Source of the DNA: Motacilla alba alba
Lineage: Eukaryota; Chordata; Aves; Passeriformes; Motacillidae
Direction: 5' to 3'
DNA length: 64,000 bases
Assembly: GCF_015832195.1 (NCBI RefSeq)
Contig: NC_052045.1
Coordinates: forward strand, 5,022,001-5,086,000
Of the stretch, positions 1 to 13,137 are shown one piece after another (the stretch's first letter is position 1; each line of letters starts with the position of its first letter). The notes below the pieces were generated by a model, which was not told the origin of the DNA, searched no databases, and was given only the letters and a program-made list of their open reading frames with translations. Made by a program: the position numbers and the translations under genes.

Positions 1-1750
1 TCCTCCCTCAGTGTAGTGACAGAGCTGTTCATTTTAGAGACACAACCCCAGTTAACGGTCTGAGTCAACCACTGCACTTGTCACAGGCTTTTAATTGAAT
101 TTTAATGTACTCAGGTTTTAATCCTGCTGAGAAGCCATCACGTTATTGTATAACCCATGACTCAAAGTAAATGCAGGAAACCATATAGACCCAATTTAAA
201 ACTACTCAAAGGTTAATAACACTAAGTACTTGGTGGTTCTAATGGAACTCCAAATAAATTTTGCCGTGAAGAGATAAAACGAGCAAAATGAGCAAATTTG
301 TTATTTCTCTCCTGCCTAAACATCTCCCTTCAGTGATTTGAATACTTAAAAGTACTAAAAAACCAGGAATTTTTTTTTGTGAAAAGCAGGAATGTTGCAA
401 CCTGCTCCCTGTTTATCCAGCCATATGCCTTGGATGAGCTTTGGTCTCCATGGATCATCTAATCACACGCATCCTTTAATATCACTTGTGGTTTAAGGAC
501 TGGATATCTGATAACTGTCAAGTTGTTTCCACAATGTTTCTGTGGAAAATATTTCCCTTCTAAGCCGTAAGCCATGTTTTACATTAATGTATCAATGCTG
601 CACATCGTGGTTTGCAGACCTGGTGAGAAAACCCCTCCCAGTCTTGTGGAAAAAGGACATCAAGAAAGAAGCACCTATAGAATACATGGGATAAAGCTCA
701 GCTTTGGGAATTTCTCAGTTTAAAATGATATCTTGAATTCATAGCATCACATTTAACAAGGAGATGAGACACTCAGGTGGTGGCCAGGTGGCATCTGAAG
801 GGGCTCAGTGAGGCACCAGCCGGGTGGAAGAAGTGCCTTTGGGAGTCTGCCAGCACCCAGAACCTGCTTCCGAAACACCCCCGAGTGTTTCTGCAGCCAG
901 ATGGCTCAAACATATTCTTTCAGCCAAAGCTTAAGAATAAAAATAAAGTAAAACCATACTAAGTAACAACACTACTGAAAAGTCCCCACTGTTGTTTCTC
1001 TAACCAGTGGTGACTCCATATGTACGTTGTCATACATTCCCCTTCCCTCGCCTTCAGATTCCACATTCTGGAATATTTTAGTAATTTCAAGTAACTTGTG
1101 AGCTGCCAAATGGCTTGGGAATATGGCAGAGCTCTATTTCACATACTTGTGCTGGAATTTCAGCTCCCATTAAGCTGATCAGGAGCATATGTAATTCCAA
1201 GCACCTTCCTGGCCTCATGACAAAGAATGGGACTAAGCAGATGTTTGAAGTTGAAGGAATGTTTTAAAAGTTGGCTAAAGCAGGACTGAAGTTGGGAATT
1301 TAATTGACAGCGTGAAGGTCTTGGAATCAGTCCCACAGGTCTGGCACAACCACGTAGCTCCTGGCATCATGTACATAGTGTACAGTTCCACACCCATGAC
1401 AGGTATGTTTTCAGGTGTATTCAGAAATACACACATTTTTCCTGCAGGCATTTAGAGGACACAACATTTGAACTGAAAATCAGGGAAACTGCGCCCCACA
1501 GCACTGCCAATTTTACATGCTAATGATTTCACCATTAAATACTCAATAGAATCCCATGCTTATTCCTTTAAAACTATAGCTATGCATCCTTCAGAGCCAT
1601 TATGACAACTCAGTACAAGTCTATCCTAACAACCAGCTTTTACAGAGAGCTACTGTTAATTCTAGAAGTGGGACAGCCTTGGGTGGAGGCAGGTTGGAAG
1701 GAGAGGGTTTAGTTCAAGTGTTTTTGCTGCCATGTTGTCACTTGAGTCAT

Positions 1751-1835
1751 TCATAGAATCACAGAATTAAGGTTGGAAAAGACTTCCAAGATCATCAAGT
1801 CCAGCTTTTTATATGCCAGATTACTGTGGACCAGC
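1751..1835 (-). mobile_element. CR1 LINE 3'-end fragment
   Basis: The segment opens with the reverse complement of the CR1 3' end (tcatagaatcacagaat) followed by 'ggttggaaaagacttccaag' and 'atcatcaagtcca', the standard avian CR1 tail wording. It is 5'-truncated after less than 100 bp and is an old, inactive copy. Confidence 0.8.
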
Positions 1836-1953
1836 CCAAATGATCCCCTAGCAAACTTAAAATTGCCAGAATTGTTGTCTAAGCAGTAGTTTTTATTATG
1901 GCATTTGTTTGATATTGCAAAACCTTGACCTTTCTGAGGCTGATGCTGTGACG

Positions 1954-1977
1954 TAAAAAAAAAAAAAAAAAAAAAAG
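1954..1977 (+). repeat. Poly-A run
   Basis: There is an uninterrupted run of about 22 A residues. No retrogene body is recognisable upstream, so it is treated as a simple repeat. Confidence 0.85.
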
Positions 1978-2896
1978 GGAGCAGAGAAGGGAGTGTTGAA
2001 ATTCAACCCCCTTTTAGCAGAGGGGCCCTCTTCAAACACTTGGAAAGTCAGAAGATGGACATATCTCTAAATAAGTTTAGAAATCGCTCCTTTATTGCTA
2101 CATGTTTTTAGGTATTTTAGATGTTATTGCAATATACTGAGGGTTGAAACTGAGAGGAGAAGGTAATGTCAGGAAATCTCTCTTTTGTGTTGAAGAGGCA
2201 TCCCTCAAAATGTCATTTCTCTGAAGTGATTCCTGGAGAATCTGAGGACGCTTTGGGAGCTCAGTCTCACCATTAATGTTTTATGATAAATATTAAAGGA
2301 TTCTGTGCTGAAATAACACCTTCAACTCTGACAAGTGAGAAAAATGTACCAGGAAAAAAACCCAGGAATTCAATTTTCAAAATTATTTTTAAAAAATAGT
2401 TAATGTGCAGGTAAGCCAAAATAAGTATTATTTTTATTATTAGTATTTTTATTATTTACTAATTTGCTGCCAGTTTGCAATCCAATACTTTAACCCTGCA
2501 CTCTCCTAGAAGGATTTTATTTTGTTCTTTTCTTCAATCTTGTCTGGCAAAAAGAACAATTCCAGACACTTTTACAGTCATTAGGAACCTGATTTCTCAA
2601 AGCAGGGGCAAATTTACTTACTGAGGTGCTCAGGTTAATGCCAGCAGTTATTATTAACGTAATTAACCTCAGTTACAATACATCAGCAGCAACACTGAGG
2701 CTGTAATTAGTCCAAGTGTTGTGTAAAACAAGAGATCCTGGGATGAAGGGAAGGAAACTCCCTGCACGTGACCACAGCACCTGGATGAAGCCAAGCACGA
2801 GTACTGAGCTGGTTAATTAGAACAGGGGCTGGAAAATCACTTTATTCCTTGGAAACTGCTGCTGTTTGCATTGGAGGCTGATCAATTTACATGGGA

Positions 2897-3139
2897 AGAG
2901 AGTGATAGGACAGGGGAATGGTTTTAAAAAGAAGGGAGGTTTAGATTGAATTAGAAATTCCTCCCTGAGAGGGTGGGCAGGCCCTGGCACAGATTCCAGA
3001 GAAGCTGCGGCTGCCCCTGGATCCCTGGAAGTGTCCAAGGCCAGGCTGGACAGGGCTTGGAGCAGCCTGGGACAGTGGAAATGGATGATCTTTAAGGTCC
3101 CTTCCAACCAAGCCATCCTGGGATTGTGTGGTCCCTGGA
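2897..3139 (+). mobile_element. CR1 LINE 3'-end fragment
   Basis: The sense-strand CR1 tail is readable in order: 'gtgataggacaggggaatgg', the 'gagagggtgggcaggccctgg' region, 'ctggaagtgtccaaggccag', and the 3' end 'aaggtcccttccaacc'. It is 5'-truncated and diverged, and overlapping open frames here are by-products of the repeat. Confidence 0.9.
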
Positions 3140-4276
3140 TGCAGATCCCTCACTGGCACCCCCAATCCCAGCTGTCCCTAAGCCTTCCCTGCTGCACCCT
3201 GCCAAAGAATTCCCTTTGTGAAACTCCTTCCACACAAATACCCCAAAGCATCTCAGGTGTTCCACATCCAGGGTTTTCCTGTCCTAAAGTCTGCACATGG
3301 GCAAATGGAAGCTGCACAAACATCACCACCATGGCAATGAAATCCAAAAGAGGGTGTTTTTTCCACACTTCATCAATATTTTAATTTACTGAGATTCTCT
3401 CCTAGTGAGTTTTCTGAAGTTTTTTTTTGTTTATGGATTTTAAAATGTTACCATAAACTGCAATAGACCCTGAATCCCATCTGATTTAAGATCTCTGCCA
3501 GAAAAAAGGATGAGGAAAAGCAGTTTTCAGGGTGTTTTCTTTTACATACACTGGCTAGAGAAGCATGGAATGAGATGGATCAGACCCAGTCAAGTCTTGT
3601 GATATATCATCCTTATTATAAGGTTAGAAAAATATTTCCCTGACTCAACTTCCAACTTGTCCTTGAATGGTCACCTTCACCTGATAAAGCAGTCACAATG
3701 TGGAAAAATGTTTGGATACTTCAACACAGTACTGTTAAATTTTATCATTTATTTTCCTATTGAAATTAGAGGCTCTAATTTTCTTTTTGGAGCAAGCAAC
3801 TCTGAGTTTGGGCTGACAATGATGCTAAAATGTTTCATTAACCACCTCTTACCACTTCACTGTGCATGAGCTTCATCAAAAAAAAAATCCAAGCAGATCT
3901 GGCTTTACATCTGAATGAAGCAAATCTGCCATGCTAATGACAGCTTTCATGTTCCCCACAACTTTCATAGAAACAGATACTTGCAGTCTAGAGAACAGTC
4001 TCATCAAATTTAGCTCATATTTTCCTGATAAACTGTTTAGATTCTCTTTTTATATATTCCATAATGTTGATTCAGTGTGTTTTCAAAGGGTTTGCCATGT
4101 GCTGGCATTTTCAGGCAGGATACAGCTGAAATAGGTTTTGTGCAGCTGTGGCAGCTCCATCCTCTTCCCTTTGCTTCTATCTGCTCCCATGTTTTTCTGT
4201 TTACAATAAAGGTTGGGAATACTGAAATGCTCCAGTTCTTTTTACTTTGCACTTGAAATCAGTTGTGCAGGGACCT

Positions 4277-4578
4277 TTCACAGATCACACAACTCCAGAA
4301 TGAGGGAGGTTGGAAAAGCCCTCCAAGACCATCGAGTCCAACCTGTGCCCGATCCCCACCTTGTCACCAGCCCAGAGCTCTGAGTGCCACCTCCAGTCCT
4401 TCCTTGGACACCTCCAGGGATGGGGACTCCAAACCTCCCTGGGCAGCTTCTTCCAAAGCTTTCCATGGAGGAATTCCCTTTCCATGAAGGAATTCCTGCT
4501 GCTGTCCAACCTGCACCTCCCCTGGCACACCTTGAGGCTGTTTCCCCTCATCCTGTCCCTTGTTCCCTGGGAGAAGAG
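4277..4578 (-). mobile_element. CR1 LINE 3'-end fragment, older subfamily
   Basis: The reverse-complement CR1 tail reads 'gaggttggaaaagccctcca', 'agaccatcgagtccaacctg', 'ccccaccttgtcaccagccc', then 'cctccagggatggggactcc' and 'tgaggctgtttcccctcatc'. The wording matches the 'deliberate deaths of codons' CR1 type whose unit includes the 'dgtcaccagcccagagc' block. It is about 300 bp and 5'-truncated. Confidence 0.88.
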
Positions 4579-5298
4579 GTTAAAAAAAGAGATGTAGCAA
4601 AATGTCTTGGGAGCTGCTGTGGTGGCCTTGTTTTGGGGGATCACTCCAGAAACACCCACAGAAATTCTGCCATTCCTCTCGCCTCTGCACTGGTTTTGCT
4701 GCTTACACATTATAAACATCACTGTAAATGTCCATGATCTCCTGCTAAAGCTTTATTTTAATTCCAAGATCCATTTCTCTATTAAGCTGGACATTTGGAA
4801 GTATTTTGCTCACTTACTTCAGAACTGCAGCTGGCATAAGCTCCAAAGGCAGGAATGTCAAATGTGGAGGAACTTCCAGTCGTAACTTAAACCCAGATGA
4901 GACAAGGAGAAGCAGTAAAACATCTGGGAAACCTAAATGGGGACATATTTAAACCGGTTTGACAGTGCTTTCCATGAGATTTTCCTGGCATTAATGTTAA
5001 TGCAGGCGGTGAAGGCAGTGTTTATTTATCCTGTTATCAAGAGATAACGCATGAATTGCCATCAGTTTTCAGTCCAGTTCCCATCGAGTTTCCCTGGGAT
5101 AACAAATGAGAACTCAGCTCTTCCCTGGCAGATAAGGCTGCAAAGTGGGCAAAATGCACTGCAAAGCTGTGGGCTTGGGCTGTGCCACAGAGTGGCACCT
5201 TCAAGGGCACAAAAAGTAAACACAGGACGAGACTTGATCCACAAAAACGTGTCCTACTTTTTCCACCCAACAAAAGGAACATGGATAATGGCTCTAAG

Positions 5299-5521
5299 GG
5301 AAAGAGGGCAGGGTTAGATGGGATATTGGGAAGAAATTCTTTCCTTTAAGGGTGGGGAGGCCCTGGCACAGGGTGCCCAGAGAAGCAGTGGCTGCCCCTG
5401 GATCCTTGTCCAAGGCCAGGTTGGACAGGGCTTGAAGCATCCCACTCTAGTATGTTTCCCTGCCCATGGAACAAGATGGGATGTAAGGTCCCTTCCAAGC
5501 CAAACCATCCTGGAATTCTGT
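5299..5521 (+). mobile_element. CR1 LINE 3'-end fragment
   Basis: The sense CR1 tail is present from 'gatattgggaagaaattctt' through 'agggtgcccagagaagcagt' to 'aaggtcccttccaagccaaa' with a decayed terminal repeat. It has small internal deletions near 5405 and 5440. Confidence 0.9.
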
Positions 5522-7514
5522 TTCTACTGGAATATTACAGGATATTGGCTCGATGAGCTAGGAATTCTCAGGAGGCACAAACTGAGGAGTTTAACTTGGG
5601 CACCCAGTATGAAATCATAATCCATATTCTGTCATGCTGGATATTTGGGGTTTTTTGGATGTCCCACTTTTCCACCATGACTCATGGTAGACTCATCCTT
5701 AGCCAGATGGGGATCCCCTCACAGGGCAACATTTTCAAGGGCCTATTTATCATGACTTGATATCAGTTCCCACAACACTTGAGGCTCCTTCTCACAGGTC
5801 CTCCAGTCCCAACCAACCAAGCCCTTTAAAAAACAGGAGGTCAGTATCTCAATTGCTCTAAAATACTTCAATAACTTTTTAAAAATAGCTGCTATATGGA
5901 ATTTTTTGGTCTGTTTGGGGCTGTGGTCATCCCTGGGAAGTTGCTGCTTTAGGAAAAGCTTATTTGTACTACCAAACACATATTTATAGACTGAATCCTG
6001 AATAATATTCCCAGCAAGAATGCAAAATCCCACGGACTCACCGTGGCAGGACGACTGGGAGCGTGTATTCCAGCAGAGTTAATAGGATGAGTCACTGGAT
6101 CATTTGGTAGAAATATGAATTGTCATCTTGTCGCTGACAGAAACACAAAGCTCCCCGGGAAAGCTGCAGGAAATAAAACCCAACAAACAATCACATTCAT
6201 TTGGAGATCAATGTTAACCACTGGTCACCTGCTGGACATAATAAATGATGCATTACAGCCTGGCAGTCCTGCAGGTGTAACAACAGACTTTGAAATTGGG
6301 AAAAAGCACCAAAGGGTCTATAAAGACTCTGGGTTTCAGGTCATGCTTAATCCTCTGCAAGGATATTAACAAACCTGCCATTTTCCCTACGGGATTTTGA
6401 GTGGGAATTTAATATTATTAATAGACATGCAAATTAGCAGGGATGTAGTAGAATCACATAAAATTTAGAATGAATAATAATTCAGCAGAATGAAGTATTA
6501 TGAATTGTGTAGTGGCTTTAGATTCTTTCTATTAGAGTGTGCAGCTGACAGGAAGGTCTCGTTTCCTGGCACATGAGGTTGTTGGTTCATTTAGAGTAAG
6601 TCCAGGACCCTGTTGCTGGAATTTCCATGTTCATGCCATGTGCTGGAATGAAGTATTTCTGTAAATATTCACCTGCTATCATAAAGGCACTTCCTTTTAT
6701 TTGTTTCTCATTTCAAACATGTGCTGACAGTCAGTATTCTCAAGTTTTCCTTGCAAGACCTCCCATTCCAGCACCTCATCCTGCAAATCTCACAACAACC
6801 ACTCAAGTTCCCTGACTATCCCAAGCAGGGCCTGTCCACTGGATGATTTGGTATTCACAGAAATTTACTCCTTGTTGAGTTGTGTTCCACAGTCTCAGCT
6901 TTTATGCTCAAATTACATATGGTTCTTAGTAAAGATAATATTTAAACTATGATTTAAATGTAAAAATCTGCATAATCTGCTGGAAAAGCTGAAATTATAG
7001 CCCAAGGAGGTATGGACTGTGTTATTCCTATATTAGAAATAGAATGGATTTTTCCTCCCTGCTACAGCAGGCAGATTTTTATCCCTGAAAATGCCATTTT
7101 AGTGCTGCCAGAAGCACAGCACTTGCTTTGCTCACCCTGTGAGGACCTGCCTGTTGTGCCAGGGCCTGTCTGCAGCTTTCATTTGCTTTCCAACTCCTGA
7201 TGGGCCACTAATTAGCTGAATGCATGCTCCTGACCTGCTCCCAAATCCATGCACTGACGGCTCACGTTGGCAGCTGGAATAAAGGGTTAAGTCTGGCAAG
7301 GGCTGAGCTCTGCTCTGAGCCTGGCAGTGAGCAGCCAGTTAGGCCTTGATGGCAAAGGGAAGAGTTCTGGGCTGCTTAGATAAAAGGATCTCAGCATGTG
7401 GAGTCTGGAAAAGTCAGACAAATCAGTCATTTTGCAAAAAAAAAAAAAAAAAAAATACAAACTTCTTTTTAATGCTGAAATATTGTTATTTCTTTCTGTG
7501 CAAGGATGGAAGGT

Positions 7515-7539
7515 TTAATGGATATATGATATCCATTAA
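7515..7539. repeat. Short perfect inverted repeat
   Basis: Two perfect 11-bp arms (TTAATGGATAT and its complement) flank a 3-nt loop, and part of the arm is repeated once more just downstream. The sequence is AT-rich, so a chance origin is likely. Confidence 0.7.
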
Positions 7540-10327
7540 TGGATATATCACCCTGATAGAACAGATTAACACTGGAGCAGAATTTATGGCTTCCCCTGGT
7601 GATATTTAGGGGAAGAAGAGAGAGACCTTTATAGCATTTTTTTTGTAGAAGAGGCATTATTATATAATATGTTCATAGAAGCAGCAGCTGAGATTGATGA
7701 GCTGCTTTGCCTACTGGGACATTATTCCCAACAGCTGCCTTTTATTGGCTCAGTCACCACAGGAAAAAGCATCATTTCCTTACTCTACGCTCAGGGTTCC
7801 CAGGATTTTTTTCAGCTGAAGGAAAAACAAAAATAAAAATGACAATGTCAACAATTACCCTGTGTTTTAAAGAGACTGTTTCCCTGTTCCTGAACTGGGG
7901 ATGTGAATTATGGCGACATGCACCAACAAAGCCATTCCCAAGCCTTTTCCCCTGGTGTCTCTGTGCCTAAGGAGCAGAGGACTCTCCTGAGATGCAGCAG
8001 GGTCTGGGAGATGACGTGGGGCTCTGTGCCCTGGATTTCCCTCTGTGCCACAATTTCCCAGCTGGTCACTCCTTCGGGTGTCCCCACTCCCAGGTCTCAC
8101 CCTGAGGAATATCGACCCTCAAACCTTCCAGGTGGACCTCAAATCTTTGGTGGATGTCAGCACCTCACGAGCTCTCCCTGGGCATTTCCAGGTGATGCCC
8201 CCTGAAGTGGCAGGAACAAGAGCCAAGGGTCCCAGAGATTCCTTCCTCCCCCTGTGTGCTGCAGCTTCCCCTGACTGCTCTGCTCAGCTCCTCAGAATAA
8301 TCCCAAAATCTATTTACTCACTCGAGATCCCAGTGACTCAATCCAAAGCTCACTTATCAAAAACTCTCATGACTAAACTGCAGCAAAAGCAGGCAAGGTA
8401 AAAATTGAAACAATCCTTCTTTTCCATCTATTAACCATCTTCATAATCATCTCTCCTCTTCAAATGCCACAGGAAGAGGGATGAGGGATGCCATGTGCTA
8501 CTGCAGCCCTAAAGCTGAGCTGCTTTTAGGGTAAAAAGGGCATTACAAAGTCAAGGCTCCCCTCAGGAACTCTCCAGAACCATCTTCCCCTCATCTACAC
8601 CAAAGGTCAACTCTCAAATATCCCCATGGTCACTAAACCATGAGAGGATCCTCCTGGATCACATTTCTGTCTGTTTTGAGAGGGCTCCAACACAACCACA
8701 TCCACTGAACGGATTTCTCTTTTTTGACTGATGACACCCCAAAACCCCTTGCTGGAAGCTGCCTTTAGTTCCTTCAGTCAATGCAGTGTGGGGGTTCCCC
8801 TCTAAAGCACTACTGAGCCATTGGGGTTTGGAGGGTGGGTTTTGATGGTTCACCCAGCGTGGATTTGGAGTTTTCCTCGGGAGGCGCCCCAAGGATAAAG
8901 GAAATGCACCCTGAAGGCCTCTCTGCCTCACCCCGCTCTGCTCTGCTCAGGTTACAAAAGTGTTTCTGTTGAGCAATTATTCTGTTCCACTCCAGGAGTA
9001 TTTTCATTTCGTGGCAGAAGCTGTTAGCTCCAGGCCCAGGCTCCAGGTTGATTTGTGAAGCAGTTTAGGATCCCTCCAAATAAAGGCTCTTCCCTATTGC
9101 TACAGCAAGGGGGGAGTTGAAATTCAATTTGGAAAACCTCTGTATCCTGGAGCAGGCTGGGCTGGCCCCTCCACAGGAATGTATCTCACAGGCTACTCAA
9201 AGATTACTGTATCTTCCATTATTTAATTATGTTGCTATTTGTGTTTACAATGTTCATATAGAATTCATATTTTTATGAATTAATTTCCATACTTTTATTA
9301 GAAAGTTACTCTCTGAATACAAAACACAGCAGTGGGATTTCATTTTAATGCCATTTTCCCAATTTTATGAGTTACACCGTAAAAGTGGGGGAAAAGAAAT
9401 GAATTATTCATTATCTTCAAAGTATTTGCTGCACAAGAGTTTATGTTTAATTTTGCATCAGTAACAGCCAAGATTTCCACAGAAAATAGTTTTTTGATAA
9501 GTGAAGTGTTTTCTAGAGTTTGCAGTCGAAAAATCTGCAGAACTCTGGGCAGACTACAACAGGGAAAAAGGATTCTGGCTGCAGCAGCAGAGCAGGGAAC
9601 TGCTCCTCTTTTGTGGTGAAGGCAGCACGAAATCTCTGTTGACATTATTACTAAAAGGCAGAGAGGAGATAAAGTGATGATTAAACCCAAGAAAAAGGCT
9701 CAGGCCCTGCAGCACAGCTGTGCATTCGTGACTTTTCCATCACTATCAATAATTCATAATGACCATCACGCACCTGACGACACCAAGTTGGGGAGAAAGA
9801 CTGAGTCAAGCTTTCACCAAATGTGCAAAAACATCCAACCTGACATCGGATGTCAGGGCAACAGGACCTGCTGGATAAGCAAAGATCCAGCAGAAAGGGT
9901 AATGGAGAAGAAAATCAGCTGATGTGGACATAAATCAACATCTGCTGTACCCGTTTGTGGCATTTTATGGAGGAAAACTCTCCTTTTGGTGGCACACATT
10001 GAAAGAAAGTTTTTAGAGCTTCTAAAATATTTTTTCCTAGAAAAGAACTGAAATGATGGTTTACCTGTGAGCAATTCTGCAACATGAAGGAACCATGCTC
10101 AATATTGTGCTGAAGTTTTGCAGCTGGACTCTCCTTTGCTGTACCACACTAACTCAGCATGGCCATAGGCAATGGCACACTGCTGATTCCCTGGGGCATC
10201 TTCGATTCTCTGCTGATGCTTTGAATAATTATTTCTGTATGAAGATCATGGTGGAAAAGGCAAAAAGCCAGACTGCAATTCCCAAAATATTTGTGTTTTT
10301 TTAAATGTTTGACTCTAAATGGCATAA

Positions 10328-10541
10328 ATTCATAGAATCATGGAATGGTTTGGCTTGGAAGGGACTTTTAATCTCATCCAGTTCCAACCCCTGCCATGGG
10401 CAGGGACACCTTCCACTCTCCCAGGGTGCTCCAAGCTCCATCCAACCTGGCCTTGGACACACCCAGGGATCCAGGGCAGCCACAGCTTCTCTGGAATCTG
10501 TGCCAGGGCCTCCCCACCCTCACAGGGAACAATTCCTTCCA
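10328..10541 (-). mobile_element. CR1 LINE 3'-end fragment
   Basis: The copy starts with 'attcatagaatcatggaatg', then 'gcttggaagggacttttaat', 'ctgccatgggcagggacacc', 'caacctggccttggacacac' and 'tgccagggcctccccaccct'. It is a well preserved, 5'-truncated antisense CR1 tail. Confidence 0.92.
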
Positions 10542-12774
10542 TATATTGAAGTGAAATCTGCCATCTTTCCATTCGAAATTATTACTTCCCATCCCACCAC
10601 GATAGTTCCTGATGAAGGAATTGACTGAAAAACAATTCAATTCAGCAGGAATTGCTCTGGTGTAAATGGGAGAAGAATTGGCCTGCCTGTTCATGGCTGA
10701 GCACCTGAGTTCTGCCATGTAAACTCTGGGTTGGCTTCCACTCTCCACGCACCATCCCTCACTCCATGTTACCCATCCTTTGATGGTGACATTTGGCTTG
10801 GAATTTGCCTTCAAATCCTCTGACTGTTCGTTGCCTTTCATCCATTAAAACCACTGGGTTAAACATAGACACATAAGAGATACATGACATGGAAGACATG
10901 TATGTGACATGGAAGACATAACTACGTGTTAAATCCATTAAAAAAATCTATCCCCACATGTACAGACCATCAAGGTACTGAGAACTCAACACTGTCAAGA
11001 GCCTCAGGAGGACCTACCAAGGGCTTCACAACACAAATGAGAGAGGCAAAGCAGAGCAAAAGGAAGCAAGATCCCCCCCTGCTGTGGCCAAGCATGTGTG
11101 GCACAGCTCAAACCCCTCCTGCAGTCTGATCATCAGAGCCCAGAACCACTCTGGATTAGGAGTGTTTTGAAACATGGGTAGAATTTAATTCCTTCAAGCA
11201 CCGTTAATTAATGAATTAATTTCCACTGCCAGCCTAAATGCTGCTTAATTGACTCTCCAAAATAACTCAGTCTCAATGTGATCTTTCAAGAAACTTGGTC
11301 TACTTCTGTCTCCCTGATTTACGGTTGATTCATAAATTATGGGACTCTATTGTGTCAGCAGTTACTCCTGAGCTTAAGCAGGAGCTCAAGCCCTGATCTT
11401 GCAGGGCAGGAATTTAGGGTCAGGCTTTTGCTCACAAGGGTCACCGTGTGTCTGTGTGGCAGCTGAATCATTCCAGAGCACACAGTCCTTACACAGCCCT
11501 GTGTGTCTGGTGCCTAATGAGGCAACAAAACTAAATTTACTGTAAAGTTATGCCTGGGATGCACAACTGGGCAGGGATGATGTGCAAGCAGCACTGCCCC
11601 GAGGTCAAAGGTCTGCAGCACTGCAAATTAAAGGAATTATTGGTGCTCCCTTTGAACTAAGCTGTGGGAATGCCAGAGGGATAAGACACAAGGAATAGAA
11701 GGTATAATGCAGACAGCTATTCTCCCTTCACACATCAAGCCCATATTCCCAAGTATTGGATGCTGCAGGCAGAGCACATGGAGGACGAAAGGGCACAAGG
11801 ATTGGTTTTAACATTTCTGAATGGGACAGACACATCACATCTGCCTCTAGAGCTTAAGGAGAAGTCAGGAGCAGGAAGCATGGGAGAGTCCCTGCTCTGG
11901 AGTCGCTGTCATTTATTATTCATCCCTCGGCCTTTAGCGGGGAATTCGGCACATCCCCATTCATTCCCACCTGGCTGCTCTTCATGGGAGCCACGAACAG
12001 GCTGTTACTCTCAAGGCAGCACACGGAACACAACGTGTGAGCCTGCAGAGCCCAGCCTCCTCTTTCCGAGGGAACAATTAATGCTATTACAGATTTGCAG
12101 CGGCTCAAAGAGGTATCAGAGATGCCTGTGAGAGAAGGCAGGGAGCACACGAGAGTGATTCCCGGCTGGGAAGACACAGAATTCCAGCCCCGAGTTGCTG
12201 GAAAGCAGTTTTGCTTTGCATGCAGGCACTTCCGAATAGTTCAGGGCACAGAATCGCAGCCTGCTGTCACTGTCACTTCACTGTCACTGTCACCTCCGGG
12301 GCGTGACCTCCCCCAAAACACGGACGGTCCTTGCAGAATACACAGAAAAGGCCTCAGCTACCAGGGCTGTCACCATCTAAGCGGGATGACAGAGCTTCCA
12401 GCAGCGAGTAAGGAATGCCACGCTCCTACTACCGCTACTACGAACGTGGCGAGGCAGGGCTCGCCCAGATCCAGGGAGCTTTTGGGATCCATGCGGAGGA
12501 ACGCCCGTGGCGGGACGGAGCTCACGTGCAGCCACACGCACACACAGACCCCCCTCCAGCACCGCCGCGCCGCCCAGCCGCCCTTTTCACAAGTTCACCC
12601 CTAAAGTTTCTAAGGAAAACGCCTTACGGAGAGAGAAGGAAAAGGCCCGAGCCGAGCCGAGCGCTCCGGGTTTCTCCAAGTTTTTTAACCGAGCCCAACC
12701 GCTCCCGCAACGGCCCCGCCCGGCCCAAGCCCGCGGGCACCCGCGACCCGCCGGCCCTGCGGGCTGGGCGCTCC

Positions 12775-13005
12775 GGGGACGCTCGCTCGCCGTGCGGGGG
12801 ACCCCCATCCACCGAGCGGCCCCGGGGGACATCCACTCACCGAGCGGCCGCGGGGACGCTCAGTTCCCGAGCGGCCGTGAGGGACACGCTCCGTGCGGCT
12901 GCGGGGGACACTCAGTCACCGTGCGGCTGTGGGGACTCTCACGCGGCGGGCGGCTGTGGGGACACTCAGCGTGTGGGGACACTCACCGTGCGGCTGAACG
13001 GGACG
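12775..13005. repeat. Degenerate ~27-bp minisatellite in CpG island
   Basis: About nine imperfect units of 17-29 bp each start with GGGGAC and contain versions of 'actcaccgtgcggctg'. On the minus strand several units read CGGTGAGT or close variants, which match a splice donor. Units differ by substitutions and small indels, so the array is old. Confidence 0.8.
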
Positions 13006-13131
13006 CTGCCCGCGCGGTGCCCGCGCCGCTCCAGCCGGGGCCGCCGCTGTCCGCGGCCGCGCTGGTGCTGAAGGGGCCGCCCCGCCCCGCCCCGCGCCCG
13101 CCCCCGCGCAGCGCAGCGCCACGGCCGCCAT
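12987..13131 (-). CDS. Possible first coding exon of an unknown minus-strand gene (tentative)
   Basis: On the minus strand an ATG in strong context (gccATGG, G at +4) at 13131 opens a frame of about 48 alanine/arginine/proline-rich codons. The frame runs to a good splice donor, CACG|GTGAGT, with GT at 12986-12985. GC boxes lie just upstream in this orientation. I do not recognise the peptide, and its composition is what any open frame in a CpG island would give. A non-coding first exon is equally possible, and so is no transcript at all. No downstream exon was identified. Confidence 0.2.
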
Positions 13132-13137
13132 GGCAAC
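13124..13137. promoter_or_regulatory. X-box (RFX-type) / YY1-like element
   Basis: The bases GCCGCC-AT-GGCAAC fit the RFX X-box pattern GYNRCC-N(1-3)-RGYAAC. The overlapping minus-strand GCCATGGCGGCC resembles a YY1 site. The position, just downstream of a run of GC boxes inside a CpG island, is typical of a core promoter. Confidence 0.4.

Larger units (their letters stand above)
1..12480. other. Intergenic region without a recognisable gene
   Basis: This stretch has AT-rich, stop-dense sequence in all frames. Its open frames are short and do not resemble any protein family I know, and I see no exon chain with splice signals and conserved-looking peptide. It contains five CR1 fragments (listed separately), poly-A runs at about 1955-1977 and 7438-7456, and a short perfect hairpin at 7515-7539. 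Regulatory elements may be present but cannot be identified from one sequence. Confidence 0.6.

Noticed and set aside
1954..1977. Poly-A run as the tail of a processed retrogene
   Set aside because: No coding remnant or target-site duplication is recognisable upstream.
10374..10841. 155-codon minus-strand open frame
   Set aside because: Half of it is the sense strand of a CR1 3' tail, which is non-coding or out of frame in this region.
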